Shown: one piece after another, positions 1-8,517 of the stretch | How positions within the stretch are numbered: position 1 is the stretch's first letter | How the letters are laid out: each line of letters starts with the position of its first letter | Assembly: GCA_902523435.1 (NCBI GenBank) | Contig: CABYZM010000002.1 | Coordinates: forward strand, 30,225 to 94,224 | Length of the DNA stretch: 64,000 nucleotides | DNA from: an uncultured SAR116 cluster alpha proteobacterium | GTDB lineage: Bacteria > Pseudomonadota > Alphaproteobacteria > Puniceispirillales > Puniceispirillaceae | Reading direction: 5' to 3' | Made by a program: the position numbers and the translations under genes | The notes under the pieces: model-generated | What the model was told of the DNA's origin: nothing | Database searches by the model: none | Seen by the model: only the letters and a program-made list of their open reading frames with translations

Positions 1-623
1 TCCTTCTCAAAATTTTGATCATGATTAGTCATCTCAGCAGAAACCGACGCGATGTCACCACAAATAAAACGCAAGAGATCAATTTCATGAATTAGGTTGG
101 TCAGAATTGGGCCAGCCTCGAAATTACGGCGCCACGCTGGAGCGAAATAGTCTTCATCCTTGCGCGTTGTCCACTGACCAGTTACCGCCATAAGCCTGCC
201 GATGCGGCCATTTTGAATAATATCTCGCGCTATTTGCGCGCAAGGATAATATCGCCTCTGATGGCCAACAAGAACTTGGCATCCCTGTTCAGCTGCATAG
301 TTAGTCACCTCGTCAGCCTCTTTCGTGGTCGCAGTAATCGGCTTTTCAACCAATACCGTCTTGCGATACTTGAGAACCATCATCAAATCAGCATGGTGAC
401 GCTCTGTTGGGGTGGCAATGATAACTGCATCAACATCTGTTTTTGAGAGCATGCTCTCAGCATTAGCAAAAGCCTCAAGGCCGCGAGATTCCGCAAGCTT
501 TGCCGCTGCGGGCGCTGGGTCTGCAATAGCTACAAGCTCGATCAGCGCCAACTCATCAATGGCCTTAATATGCCTCGTGCCAATCGAACCAGCACCAATC
601 AGCCCAATTCTGAATACATCCAT
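1..623 (-). CDS. Gfo/Idh/MocA-family NAD(P)-dependent oxidoreductase (partial, C-terminus beyond the window edge)
   Basis: About 207 N-terminal residues can be read by translating the minus strand from the ATG at 621-623. The protein opens with a Rossmann nucleotide-binding loop (GLIGAGSIGTRH) and carries the family EKP motif (VEKPIT, around residue 92) and a second-domain NLIHEIDLL segment whose His is usually catalytic. Family members oxidise or reduce sugars, inositols and related hydroxy compounds. It is the last visible gene of the minus-strand operon: it begins 17 bp after the CoA-transferase stop, with a GGGGA ribosome site eight bases before the ATG. The substrate cannot be deduced. 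The stop codon lies outside the window. Confidence 0.88.
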   Translation of the reverse strand, partial: MDVFRIGLIGAGSIGTRHIKAIDELALIELVAIADPAPAAAKLAESRGLEAFANAESMLSKTDVDAVIIATPTERHHADLMMVLKYRKTVLVEKPITATTKEADEVTNYAAEQGCQVLVGHQRRYYPCAQIARDIIQNGRIGRLMAVTGQWTTRKDEDYFAPAWRRNFEAGPILTNLIHEIDLLRFICGDIASVSAEMTNHDQNFEK

Positions 624-640
624 TGACGGTCCCCACTTCA

Positions 641-2170
641 TCATTTTTTAAAATAATTACCGTCCATTTCAGACAGAGGTGAATTCATGTTTGGTACAAA
701 CCCCATTCGGTCAAGCAAATCTGTTTGCAAGTCAATTCCTGGGGCGATCTCAATTATGTGCAAGCCATTTTCTCGCAACTCAAAAACCGCGCGCTCAGTA
801 ATGTAAATAACTTTCTGACCTTGCACTAATGATTGGGGACCTGAAAAGGTTATCTGGTCGACCTTATCGACCAGCTTAGAGATCCGCCCATGCTCTGTCA
901 CTCGCATGACGCCAGAACCCACCTCAGTGCGGGCGCCACCTGTATCAAAAGTACCGCAAAACACCACCTTACGTGCGTTTTGGGCAATATCAATAAAACC
1001 ACCCGGCCCAACAGTATTGCCACCGAGCTTGGAAACATTGACATTGCCGACAGCGTCTATCTCACCAAAACCGAGAAAGGCTATGTCCAGTCCACCGCCC
1101 GAATAAAAATCAAACTGCGAAGGACCGTCGATCATACAACTTGGATTCATAGCATACCCAAACAGATCTCCATCCATTAGCCTGCCGCCATAGGTGCCAT
1201 GCTCAATAGTCTGAAAATATCGCGCCGATTTGCCGTCATGGTCGATCAACTTGGCAATCTGGTCGGGGATACCGAAGCCAAAATTTATCACAGCATTATC
1301 ATAAAGCTCCTGTTGAGCGCGGCGTGCTATTACCAAACGTGATGAAAACAACGGCTCAGGTTGAGCAAAACCCTCTCTACGTTTCTGACCAGACAACGCT
1401 GCGTCATAGACCACTTCGTAGCCCTGCTGCTGTGTTTCATCAACAACAACAGCATCGACCAGCGCTCCCGGAATACGTACTTCGCGTGCCTTCATGCTAT
1501 GGCGTGGAACCATTCCTCGTACCTGGAAAATTACTTTTCCACCACTGTTATGTGCTGCGGCGGCTATCGCATAAATGTCAAGATTAGCCGGCTCTTCCTC
1601 CAATGAAATATTACCCTCTTCATCGGCGTAACTACCACGAAGAAGAGCTACCGTTACTGGAATTGGCAGATAGCGTAAATAATCTCTACCTTCTATGGTT
1701 ATAATTTCCGTCAGATTTTGCTTTGCAGCCTCGTTCATGCGTCCACCATCCAGCCGCGGATCAACAAAGGTACCAAGCCCAACATGAGTGATTAACCCAG
1801 GACGACCAGCGGCTACCTCGCGCATCAATTGCATGATCACCCCACCAGGCAGCACATAAGCCTCAATATCGTTATTCCGCGCCATCTGCTGCATCCGTGG
1901 TGACCATACCCAATGCCCCCCAATCACACGGCTGGTCATGCCTACATGAGCAAATCGGTTCATGCCACGCTCCTGCCTATCGCCTATACCAAGCGCATGA
2001 ATACAAGTTAAATTTTGGGGATGGCCAGTTTCAAGAAAACTTCGCTCCACAGCAGCATGTAGTGCGCTCGCCTCAACCAAACCGCCACCGCCACCAGCAA
2101 GACCAATCGTATCACCATCCTTAATCATGGCTGCAGCTTCGTCCGCAGAAAGGAATTTTACTTTTGTCAT
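641..2170 (-). CDS. Acyl-CoA:carboxylate CoA-transferase (family I, fused alpha-beta, YdiF/propionate CoA-transferase type)
   Basis: A 509-residue protein containing both halves of a family I CoA-transferase: an N-terminal alpha part with a glycine-rich loop (GLAGGGGG near residue 22) and a C-terminal beta part with the catalytic Glu expected at E323 in TIEHGTYGG. Such enzymes move CoA between an acyl-CoA and a free acid such as acetate, activating a substrate without ATP. The ATG at 2170 overlaps the stop of the upstream acyl-CoA dehydrogenase by four bases, so the two are translationally coupled. Its likely job is to activate the organic acid processed by this operon, which the dehydrogenase then oxidises. 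The actual acid is not evident from the sequence. Confidence 0.9.
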   Translation of the reverse strand: MTKVKFLSADEAAAMIKDGDTIGLAGGGGGLVEASALHAAVERSFLETGHPQNLTCIHALGIGDRQERGMNRFAHVGMTSRVIGGHWVWSPRMQQMARNNDIEAYVLPGGVIMQLMREVAAGRPGLITHVGLGTFVDPRLDGGRMNEAAKQNLTEIITIEGRDYLRYLPIPVTVALLRGSYADEEGNISLEEEPANLDIYAIAAAAHNSGGKVIFQVRGMVPRHSMKAREVRIPGALVDAVVVDETQQQGYEVVYDAALSGQKRREGFAQPEPLFSSRLVIARRAQQELYDNAVINFGFGIPDQIAKLIDHDGKSARYFQTIEHGTYGGRLMDGDLFGYAMNPSCMIDGPSQFDFYSGGGLDIAFLGFGEIDAVGNVNVSKLGGNTVGPGGFIDIAQNARKVVFCGTFDTGGARTEVGSGVMRVTEHGRISKLVDKVDQITFSGPQSLVQGQKVIYITERAVFELRENGLHIIEIAPGIDLQTDLLDRMGFVPNMNSPLSEMDGNYFKK

Positions 2171-3348
2171 CTTGCTTGTTCATAGATGTCGAAAAGGCCG
2201 ACATCCCCCTTCATCATCTGTCGAGCCATAACCATACGGTGAATTTCTGAAGTTCCGTCATATATCCGCGCGATGCGCGCATCTCTGTAATAACGCTCAA
2301 TCGGCAAATCACAGCAATATCCAGCACCACCATAGATTTGAACCGCTCGGTCAACAACCCGCCCAAGCATTTCTGAAGCCTGCACTTTTAGCATCGATAT
2401 CGCACCCCGTGCCTCTTCTCCAGCATCAATACGGCTTGCCGTCTGCCAGAGGGCCAGTCGGCAAGCGTTGATCTCCATCGCCGAGTCGGCAAGCATATGC
2501 TGGATCATCTGGAATTCCCCAATTGGTGAGCCAAATTGCCTCCTATCCTTAGAATAACGAAGACAGCTATCGAGGATCATGCTGCCCCTGCCCACGGCTC
2601 GTGCGGACACCTGCGCTAACCGCACACGACCAAGAGTTGCTAGCGCCAACTTTAAGCCTTGGCCCTCCTTTCCAAGAAGGCAGCCTTCATTAAGTTTCAC
2701 ATTCTCAAAGTGCATTTCTACGTGTGAAGTACCCTTTAGCCCCATCATCGGCTGATCTCGACCAACGGTGAACCCTGCAAGCCCCTTGTCGAGAATAAAT
2801 GTGGAAATTCCACGCGCACCTGCGTCGGGGTTTGTGACTGCGGTAACAATGAAGAAGTCAGAATACAAACCATCCGAGATGAAATGCTTGGAACCGTTCA
2901 GCACCCAACCGTCATTCTTTCGGACTGCTCTAGTTTTTATAGCAGCAGCATCAGACCCCGCCTCAGGTTCAGTGAAGGCTACAGAGAAGGTTCGGTCACC
3001 ACGAACCGCAGGAATTAGATATGTCTCGATCTGCGCGTCTGTGCCTTCTAGCAAAATTTCGTAAACATTGCCGAAGGCACGGCGAACCAAAATGTCACTA
3101 GTGCGGCCAAACTGCTCTTCAGCGATCATCCAGTCCAAAACCGACAGACCACCACCGCCGTATTTAGTTGGAATATTAACTGCATAAAGACCGAGTTCCT
3201 GTGATTTAGCTCGGATCTCAGAGGCCACATCATCAGCAAGTCGACCAGTCTTTTCGATGCCTTCCTCTAACGGCCGTAACTCAGACTCAATGAAACCTCG
3301 GATGCTAGAAACAAGCAGATGCTGCTCCTCAGACAAAGAAAAATCCAT
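2167..3348 (-). CDS. Acyl-CoA dehydrogenase
   Basis: A 393-residue flavoprotein with the normal three-domain acyl-CoA dehydrogenase layout: N-terminal helices, the FAD-binding AFTEPEAGSDA loop of the beta domain, and the C-terminal helical domain ending in IYDGTSEIHRMVMAR. It should introduce an alpha,beta double bond in an acyl-CoA and pass electrons to ETF. In medium-chain enzymes the catalytic base is the Glu of a YEGT motif; here that position is Asp, and no Glu is seen at the alternative isovaleryl-CoA-dehydrogenase site. Asp at this position occurs in some family members, so activity is plausible but substrate class is open. It overlaps its neighbours on both sides (1 and 4 bases), marking one operon. 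Confidence 0.92.
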   Translation of the reverse strand: MDFSLSEEQHLLVSSIRGFIESELRPLEEGIEKTGRLADDVASEIRAKSQELGLYAVNIPTKYGGGGLSVLDWMIAEEQFGRTSDILVRRAFGNVYEILLEGTDAQIETYLIPAVRGDRTFSVAFTEPEAGSDAAAIKTRAVRKNDGWVLNGSKHFISDGLYSDFFIVTAVTNPDAGARGISTFILDKGLAGFTVGRDQPMMGLKGTSHVEMHFENVKLNEGCLLGKEGQGLKLALATLGRVRLAQVSARAVGRGSMILDSCLRYSKDRRQFGSPIGEFQMIQHMLADSAMEINACRLALWQTASRIDAGEEARGAISMLKVQASEMLGRVVDRAVQIYGGAGYCCDLPIERYYRDARIARIYDGTSEIHRMVMARQMMKGDVGLFDIYEQAR

Positions 3349-4133
3349 TAAAAATACCCCTTTGTCGCGCCACCATCTACAGCAATGCCCGCACCATGGA
3401 TATGGCGTGCCTCGTTACTACAGAGAAATGCAACAAGCGCTGCAGTATCCTCTGGCTGCCCAAGACGGCGAATGCCTTCGGCCTGCATACGCTCAGCTCG
3501 GACATCATCGACGCTCCGATTCTCATCACGCGCCCGTGTCTCGAGAAGTTGTTGCAAGCGCTCGGTCTCCGTCTGACCCGGATTAATCCAATTTACATTT
3601 ACATCATCTTGAAGGCCTTGACCCGCCAGTGCCTTGCTGAAATTTGCAAGCGCCGCATTGACTGCACCACCAACCATAAATTTGGCATCAGGATTGCGCG
3701 ACGCGCCACCCACAATCATTATCACATTACCGCGCGCGGCAACAAGCGACGGCCAGAAGAGGCGTGACAGCCGGACCCCGGCATGGAATTTAAGCGCAAA
3801 ACCATCAATGAAATCAGTATCGTCTTGGTCAGGGAATACACCACCCTTAGTTGCGCCTGCGCTATGAACTAAAATATCACAAGAATTAAAAGCTTTACCT
3901 TGCGCGTCGAACACAGACTGGCACCCTTCAAATGTTCGCAGGTCGGCAGCACAGGCCTCAACGCGGCCACCAGAATTGGAAGCAATTCTCTTAACCGCTA
4001 CATCGCAATTGGATTGACTGCTGCCGCTAACCATAACATCTGCACCTTCTCTTGCTAAACGCTCAGCGATAGCAAGCCCAATGCCCCTCGTTCCACCAGA
4101 CACAAAGGCAGTCTTCCCTGTCAATAAACCCAT
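3348..4133 (-). CDS. SDR-family protein lacking the catalytic Tyr and Lys
   Basis: A 261-residue short-chain dehydrogenase fold. The cofactor loop GGTRGIG is near residue 14 and the C-terminal IHGAGIAVDGG segment is typical. The active-site helix is not: where active SDRs have Tyr-x-x-x-Lys, the aligned stretch reads GGAVNAALANFSKALA, so Tyr is Gly and Lys is Asn. The NNAG motif is also altered to HSAGAT. A recognisable SDR subgroup shares the NAAL form, so this is a lineage feature rather than random decay. Classical hydride-transfer chemistry is doubtful; a binding, hydratase-like or partner role is possible. It starts three bases after the ketopantoate-reductase-like gene ends and overlaps the dehydrogenase by one base. 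Confidence 0.85.
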   Translation of the reverse strand: MGLLTGKTAFVSGGTRGIGLAIAERLAREGADVMVSGSSQSNCDVAVKRIASNSGGRVEACAADLRTFEGCQSVFDAQGKAFNSCDILVHSAGATKGGVFPDQDDTDFIDGFALKFHAGVRLSRLFWPSLVAARGNVIMIVGGASRNPDAKFMVGGAVNAALANFSKALAGQGLQDDVNVNWINPGQTETERLQQLLETRARDENRSVDDVRAERMQAEGIRRLGQPEDTAALVAFLCSNEARHIHGAGIAVDGGATKGYF

Positions 4134-4136
4134 TTT

Positions 4137-5099
4137 TTATCCTCCCTCGCGGTGGTAAGAGCCGACATAATGTGTTTCGATACCCTTCACAAACCCATAA
4201 AGACTACGCAATGTTGGAACAGCGAGGCCAGCCTCGTCGGCAAGCTGCAGTGGCACGCCATAAATAAATTCGACTTCGCTAGGCCGGCGCGCCAACACAT
4301 CCAAGCAAAGAGAAGATTTGTTGTCACCGGTACCGCCCGGTGCTGTCATCAACTCAAGTCCCTTTACCACAACGTCGCGATCAAGATTAATATCTTGAGA
4401 GCGCGCAATTGAAATTGCCTCGTCAAGCGCGGCATAACAGACTTTGCGGAGTGGCTCCAGTCTCAGGATTTCAACACTAGTCAGATTAGTTACTCCAGAG
4501 ACAGCACTCATCGCCATATTGCCAATAAGCTTTTTCCAGATGTCCATTCTGATGTCAGTACTCGCATATGTCTCCAACCCGGCCGCTGTAAATGCAGCGG
4601 CAACCGCTTCAGCGCGCACAGAAATGCCGCCACCCCATTCACCAATGTAGGAAGGCACTCGGTCAAAATCGCGGATCTGCCCAGGACCTGTTTGAGCGCC
4701 AGCCATCGAGGTCAACCCGCCCAGGACATTCTCAAGACCAAGAATGTCCGCAAGAACATCCTCGTTGCCTAGGCCATTTTGAAAACTTATAAAAACGGCA
4801 CCTGCATCTGCAAGATGCGTCATTGCAAGCGCCGCCTGATGAGTTGCTGTTCCCTTACATTGTACCAGCACAATATCAGTTTGCTCAATCTGTTTAACGT
4901 CATGTGTTGCCTTCAGCATGAGCCGACTGTTGTCGCCATATCCAGAGACCAGAAGTCCATTCTTTTGAATTGCATTGATGTGTTCGCGATTAGTATCCAC
5001 AAGCGTTACCTCAAGACCCCCTTCAGAGAGGATTGCGCCAAACAGGGCCCCCATACCACCAGCACCAACGACGGTCACATGATGAATTTGTTTTGTCAT
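4137..5099 (-). CDS. Ketopantoate-reductase-family (ApbA/PanE) 2-oxoacid reductase
   Basis: A 320-residue protein with an N-terminal Rossmann loop (VVGAGGMGALFG) and the PanE C-terminal helical domain, including a catalytic Lys candidate in WKKLIGNM near residue 180. PanE-type enzymes reduce 2-oxo acids to 2-hydroxy acids with NADPH. The start chosen is the ATG at 5099, preceded by AAGGGAAG nine bases upstream; a longer frame could begin at a TTG at 5135 overlapping the AroQ stop, but it adds only a 12-residue tail unlike the family. Placement in a CoA-dependent catabolic operon argues against pantothenate synthesis and for an oxidoreductase acting on a pathway intermediate. Confidence 0.85.
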   Translation of the reverse strand: MTKQIHHVTVVGAGGMGALFGAILSEGGLEVTLVDTNREHINAIQKNGLLVSGYGDNSRLMLKATHDVKQIEQTDIVLVQCKGTATHQAALAMTHLADAGAVFISFQNGLGNEDVLADILGLENVLGGLTSMAGAQTGPGQIRDFDRVPSYIGEWGGGISVRAEAVAAAFTAAGLETYASTDIRMDIWKKLIGNMAMSAVSGVTNLTSVEILRLEPLRKVCYAALDEAISIARSQDINLDRDVVVKGLELMTAPGGTGDNKSSLCLDVLARRPSEVEFIYGVPLQLADEAGLAVPTLRSLYGFVKGIETHYVGSYHREGG

Positions 5100-5131
5100 G
5101 TCATCTTCCCTTTCTGCACGAGCTAGTTCAC

Positions 5132-5581
5132 TCAAGCCCCTTCTCTTTTTCGCAAGAGACGATGCACGGCATTAAGCCCCAAGTAAAAGGAGTCTGCACC
5201 AAACCCAACAACGCTGCCATCACTGACTCCTGCTGTAAGGCTCACCTGCCTGAAATTTTCTCGACTATCGTTGTTCGATAGATGTACCTCGACCTTAGGG
5301 CCATCAAACATTGCCAGCGCATCACGAAGTGCTATCGAAGTGTGCGTATAGGCAACCAAGTTGAACAGAATCGACGTGGCTTTATCGCGCGCCTCCTGAA
5401 GCGCAGTTACTAGAACTCCCTCTTCATTCGATTGTATGATTTCTATACTTCGGCCGAGCCGCTCAGCTTCAACGACAAGCTCTTTCAAAATATCAGCCAT
5501 GCTATCTGCACCATAAATTTCCGGTTCACGTGTCCCGAGAAAATTCAGGTTGGGCCCAAAGATGACCAGTATATCAACCAT
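5132..5581 (-). CDS. Type II 3-dehydroquinate dehydratase-like protein (AroQ family)
   Basis: A 149-residue protein, the normal AroQ length. The N-terminal GPNLNFLGTREPEIYG block carries the conserved Asn, Arg and catalytic Tyr, the QSNEEG block matches the usual SNxEG, and AYTHTSIALRDAL and EVHLSN supply the ring-binding and catalytic His positions. Family enzymes dehydrate 3-dehydroquinate to 3-dehydroshikimate. It sits between a 2-oxopentenoate-hydratase homologue and a PanE-like reductase in a catabolic operon, not with shikimate genes. It could serve quinate breakdown, or be a paralogue recruited for another cyclic hydroxy-keto acid. The fold assignment is firm, the physiological substrate is not. 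Confidence 0.85.
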   Translation of the reverse strand: MVDILVIFGPNLNFLGTREPEIYGADSMADILKELVVEAERLGRSIEIIQSNEEGVLVTALQEARDKATSILFNLVAYTHTSIALRDALAMFDGPKVEVHLSNNDSRENFRQVSLTAGVSDGSVVGFGADSFYLGLNAVHRLLRKREGA

Positions 5582-5610
5582 TTTACTTTTATCCCCACTT
5601 TATATTCAGA

Positions 5611-6411
5611 TTATTCGAATGTTACTTTTATCTCGCCAAGCTCACCAAAATTAGCGTGTACATAATCTCCAGATGAAAAGGATTGTGGCACCGATGCAGC
5701 GCCCGTAGAGATAAAATCTCCTATCTGCAATTCGTAGCCACGCAACGCCAAATGATTAACCAGGTCGGCCGCGGCTTGCTCTGGAACACAACGCATTTCA
5801 CCAAGGAAATTATCAGCAGGCGTGCCATCACTCACTGTAAGTTCGATTAGATGCTGTCGATAATCTATCCCCTGCCAATCTTCTACAGGGTCGCCGAATA
5901 TAAAGCCTATGCCGCCGCCATTGTCTGCAATCGTCATAAGCGAAGTTTCTGCTTTTCTGGCATCTTCTAGCTTAAAGCGATTACCTATAATCTCTATCGC
6001 GGGATGAAGCACCATCATGGTTTCCATCTCAGAGGCAGTCCAAGGCTTCTGGCGAAGATGCGGTTTGGCAGTCAGCTGGAAGGCGAATTCAGCCTCGGCT
6101 CGAGCACTAGGAAAATATTTAATTGGCAGGTTATGATAAGCTCCAAAATAACTTCTGGACTGAAATATGCGACCAGGAATTACATCCTCATGACCGTCAA
6201 GCTCACGCATTCTTGCGCTAGTCGCGCCAACTTTCCAACCAACCACGCCCTGTTGGAGCTCCTCATACATACAATCCTGGACAAAATAGGCCTCTACTCG
6301 ATTAAGTGGAAAAAAACGAGAATCAATATTGATGAAGTTTCCTGGATCACGCCATGAATTTGCTAGCATATTAGCTAACTCGACTAGTACGGGCTTACGC
6401 GTTTCTTCCAT
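5611..6411 (-). CDS. 2-oxopent-4-enoate hydratase / 4-oxalocrotonate decarboxylase-family enzyme (MhpD-like)
   Basis: A 266-residue member of the MhpD branch of the fumarylacetoacetase superfamily. Visible family features are GWKVGATS near residue 58, an acidic metal-binding cluster (RAEAEFAF around residue 103), LHPAIEI and the C-terminal SSGDYVHANFGELG segment. These enzymes add water to, or decarboxylate, 2-hydroxydienoates in meta-cleavage-type pathways. It is the first gene of the minus-strand operon, with a strong GAGGAGG ribosome site eight bases before the ATG and a 570-bp upstream region. In this setting it probably hydrates an enol or dienol formed from the operon substrate; the precise compound is unknown. 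Confidence 0.85.
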   Translation of the reverse strand: MEETRKPVLVELANMLANSWRDPGNFINIDSRFFPLNRVEAYFVQDCMYEELQQGVVGWKVGATSARMRELDGHEDVIPGRIFQSRSYFGAYHNLPIKYFPSARAEAEFAFQLTAKPHLRQKPWTASEMETMMVLHPAIEIIGNRFKLEDARKAETSLMTIADNGGGIGFIFGDPVEDWQGIDYRQHLIELTVSDGTPADNFLGEMRCVPEQAAADLVNHLALRGYELQIGDFISTGAASVPQSFSSGDYVHANFGELGEIKVTFE

Positions 6412-6747
6412 ATATTTGCCTCCTCAACAACCTAAATGGCTGTCGATAGTAAACTTCAAACGTACAGGCAATGTGCTGAGCTAGAAAGAGCAAATATGAT
6501 GAAATAACATCATGACGAAATATTCGCTTGCAAATCATTAAATGCTGTGTGCTGAAGGCAAGTTTTCTGAATTTTAAACAGGAGATTCATTCAAGAATGT
6601 ATCCTATCATTTCACTATAATCATAGACCAACTCATCGACCGCAGAAGCAGTGCGCTCCTTGTCATTCAAGCATCAACCCCTCCGCCATTACTTATCCAA
6701 CAGGAAAAATACAGATTCGAAAAGAGAAAAATGATCGCAAGAAATCA

Positions 6748-6773
6748 AGTGATGCCTGGGTCAGGCTCACTTA
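6748..6773. promoter_or_regulatory. Imperfect inverted repeat, possible operator or RNA hairpin
   Basis: AAGTGA-t-GCCTG, a GGT loop, then CAGGC-TCACTT: eleven base pairs with one bulged T. No T-run follows, so a simple terminator is unlikely. Its position between two divergent operons favours a regulatory role, but no binding protein is suggested by the sequence. Confidence 0.35.
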
Positions 6774-6858
6774 ATCAAGTAAATTAACTTAGAGGCCATT
6801 CTTTATTAACGTCGAAGACGCGAGTGCAAGATGGCGGAGAAATGAGACAAGTCCTGAA

Positions 6859-6878
6859 CCCGAATTTTACAATTCGGG
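6859..6878. promoter_or_regulatory. Perfect 8-bp inverted repeat upstream of xdhA
   Basis: CCCGAATT-TTAC-AATTCGGG, about 100 bp before the xdhA start and five bases before a TTGACT hexamer. It may be an operator for the purine operon or a hairpin in its leader. No T-tract follows it. Confidence 0.35.
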
Positions 6879-6981
6879 ATTTGTTGACTGCTCAAACCGA
6901 AACAGCTTGATTGCTTCTATGGTTTTGATACCGTTGATGATGGAGAGCTTTTGCATCTGCGCAACAGCAACGAGGTAATTT

Positions 6982-8517
6982 ATGTCAGCTGCGTTAGGCC
7001 CGCAAAAATACCGGCCAATTCATTTTATGCTCAACGGACAGGCGCATGAGATCGAAAGACTCCGCCCTGATACAACCCTACTGCAATTGCTGCGCGGTCC
7101 GCATAACCTGACCGGTACAAAAGAGGGTTGTGCTGAAGGCGATTGCGGGGCTTGCACGATTTTGGTGGGGCGGTTGCAAGCAGGCCAGATAGTTTGGCAA
7201 CCTGTGAACGCTTGCATACTGTTGCTCCCAATGGCTGATAAATCTGTCATCCGAACAGTTGAGGGTGTTGCAAAGGAAGATGGGACGCTACACCCGGTTC
7301 AACAGGCGATGGTAGACCATCACGGCTCACAATGCGGGTTCTGCACCCCAGGGTTTGTAATGTCTTTATATGGAGGCTGGCTAAACAGATCTTCTTTTAG
7401 TGCCTCTGACCTTGATGATTTGCTTGCAGGAAATCTTTGCCGTTGCACTGGATATGGCCCAATTATTAAAGCTGGCGAATCATTGGCAGGACAACCTCTT
7501 GCTGAATGGGAAACAGTTCTGCTAGATGAAGAAAAAGCCTATTTAGAGACATGTGAGGCACTTCCAGGGCTGGTTTATGCGGCAGAAGGAGCCTCATTTA
7601 TTGCTCCTCTTTCAAAGGATAGTTTCGCGCGAGCCTTTATGGAACAGCCTGGGGCACAGATTATCGCAGGGGCAACAGATATTGGCTTATGGATCACTAA
7701 GCAAAATCAGAAATTGCTTTCATTTATATCTGTTCAGGATGTGAGTGGGCTGGATGATGTAACAGAGCAAAAGGACGGCTTTTATATTGGCGCCGCCGCT
7801 ACACATCATAAAGCAGCTGATTTTCTGGCGGCACATTTTCCATCTTTAAAGGAATTATGGCGACGTTTTGGTTCAGTCCAAGTAAGGGCAAGTGGGACGA
7901 TAGGCGGCAATATTGCCAACGGCTCTCCAATTGGTGACCTAGCACCTGCCTTTATCGCTCTGGATGCCGACCTGCTTCTTCGACGTGGAAAAGAAGAGCG
8001 AAGGCTGAAACTAGAAGATTTCTTTTTGTCTTACGGTCAGCAGGACCGGCAACAAAGTGAATGGGTGGATGGCCTGTTTATTCCGAAATTATCAACGGAT
8101 TGGAAATTCAATTGTTACAAACTTTCCCGTAGGTTTGACCAAGACATTTCAGCCGTAATGGGAGCTTTTGCTCTCAAAATAGAGGATGGCAAGATTACAG
8201 CTGCACGAATAGCCTTTGGGGGCATGGCCGGTGTTCCGCAACGCGCCCGCTCACTTGAAACAGCTCTTATTGGACAGGCTTTGGAGCCAGACAAGATAAA
8301 TGAACCAGCAATCGATTCAGCCCTGGCAGATGATTTTACACCGATAAGTGATGTCAGAGCCTCAGCAGAGTATCGATTGCTTGGCGCCCGCAATCTCTTA
8401 CAGAAATGCCGTTTGGAAATGATAGTAGACAAGCCTGTAAGGCTCGCAGGAGAGGGATTAGCATCGGCAGGGTTGTCCCCCTTGTGCAGCATCGCCTCCA
8501 GCGAGGCAAGACAATGA
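6982..8517 (+). CDS. xdhA: Xanthine dehydrogenase small subunit (2Fe-2S and FAD domains)
   Basis: A 511-residue subunit. Cys50, 55, 58 and 78 form the plant-type [2Fe-2S] site and Cys118, 121, 153 and 155 (CGFC and CRC motifs) the second cluster. The following FAD domain shows IIAGATDIG and the [17 protein letters not shown] loop typical of XdhA. It carries electrons from the molybdenum site in XdhB through two iron-sulfur clusters to FAD and NAD+ during hypoxanthine to xanthine to urate oxidation. It leads the plus-strand xdhABC operon, and its stop overlaps the xdhB start by four bases. Confidence 0.96.
   Translation: MSAALGPQKYRPIHFMLNGQAHEIERLRPDTTLLQLLRGPHNLTGTKEGCAEGDCGACTILVGRLQAGQIVWQPVNACILLLPMADKSVIRTVEGVAKEDGTLHPVQQAMVDHHGSQCGFCTPGFVMSLYGGWLNRSSFSASDLDDLLAGNLCRCTGYGPIIKAGESLAGQPLAEWETVLLDEEKAYLETCEALPGLVYAAEGASFIAPLSKDSFARAFMEQPGAQIIAGATDIGLWITKQNQKLLSFISVQDVSGLDDVTEQKDGFYIGAAATHHKAADFLAAHFPSLKELWRRFGSVQVRASGTIGGNIANGSPIGDLAPAFIALDADLLLRRGKEERRLKLEDFFLSYGQQDRQQSEWVDGLFIPKLSTDWKFNCYKLSRRFDQDISAVMGAFALKIEDGKITAARIAFGGMAGVPQRARSLETALIGQALEPDKINEPAIDSALADDFTPISDVRASAEYRLLGARNLLQKCRLEMIVDKPVRLAGEGLASAGLSPLCSIASSEARQ

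Larger units (their letters stand above)
6412..6981. other. Intergenic region between divergent catabolic operons, with two dyads
   Basis: 570 bp with no convincing gene on either strand. It separates the minus-strand organic-acid operon from xdhABC and so must hold both promoters. Two strong inverted repeats lie in it (6748-6773 and 6859-6878). TTGACT at 6884-6889 is a possible -35 for the xdh side, but no good -10 follows at the right distance. The xdhA start is preceded by GAGG seven bases upstream. No adjacent regulator gene is present. Confidence 0.6.
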
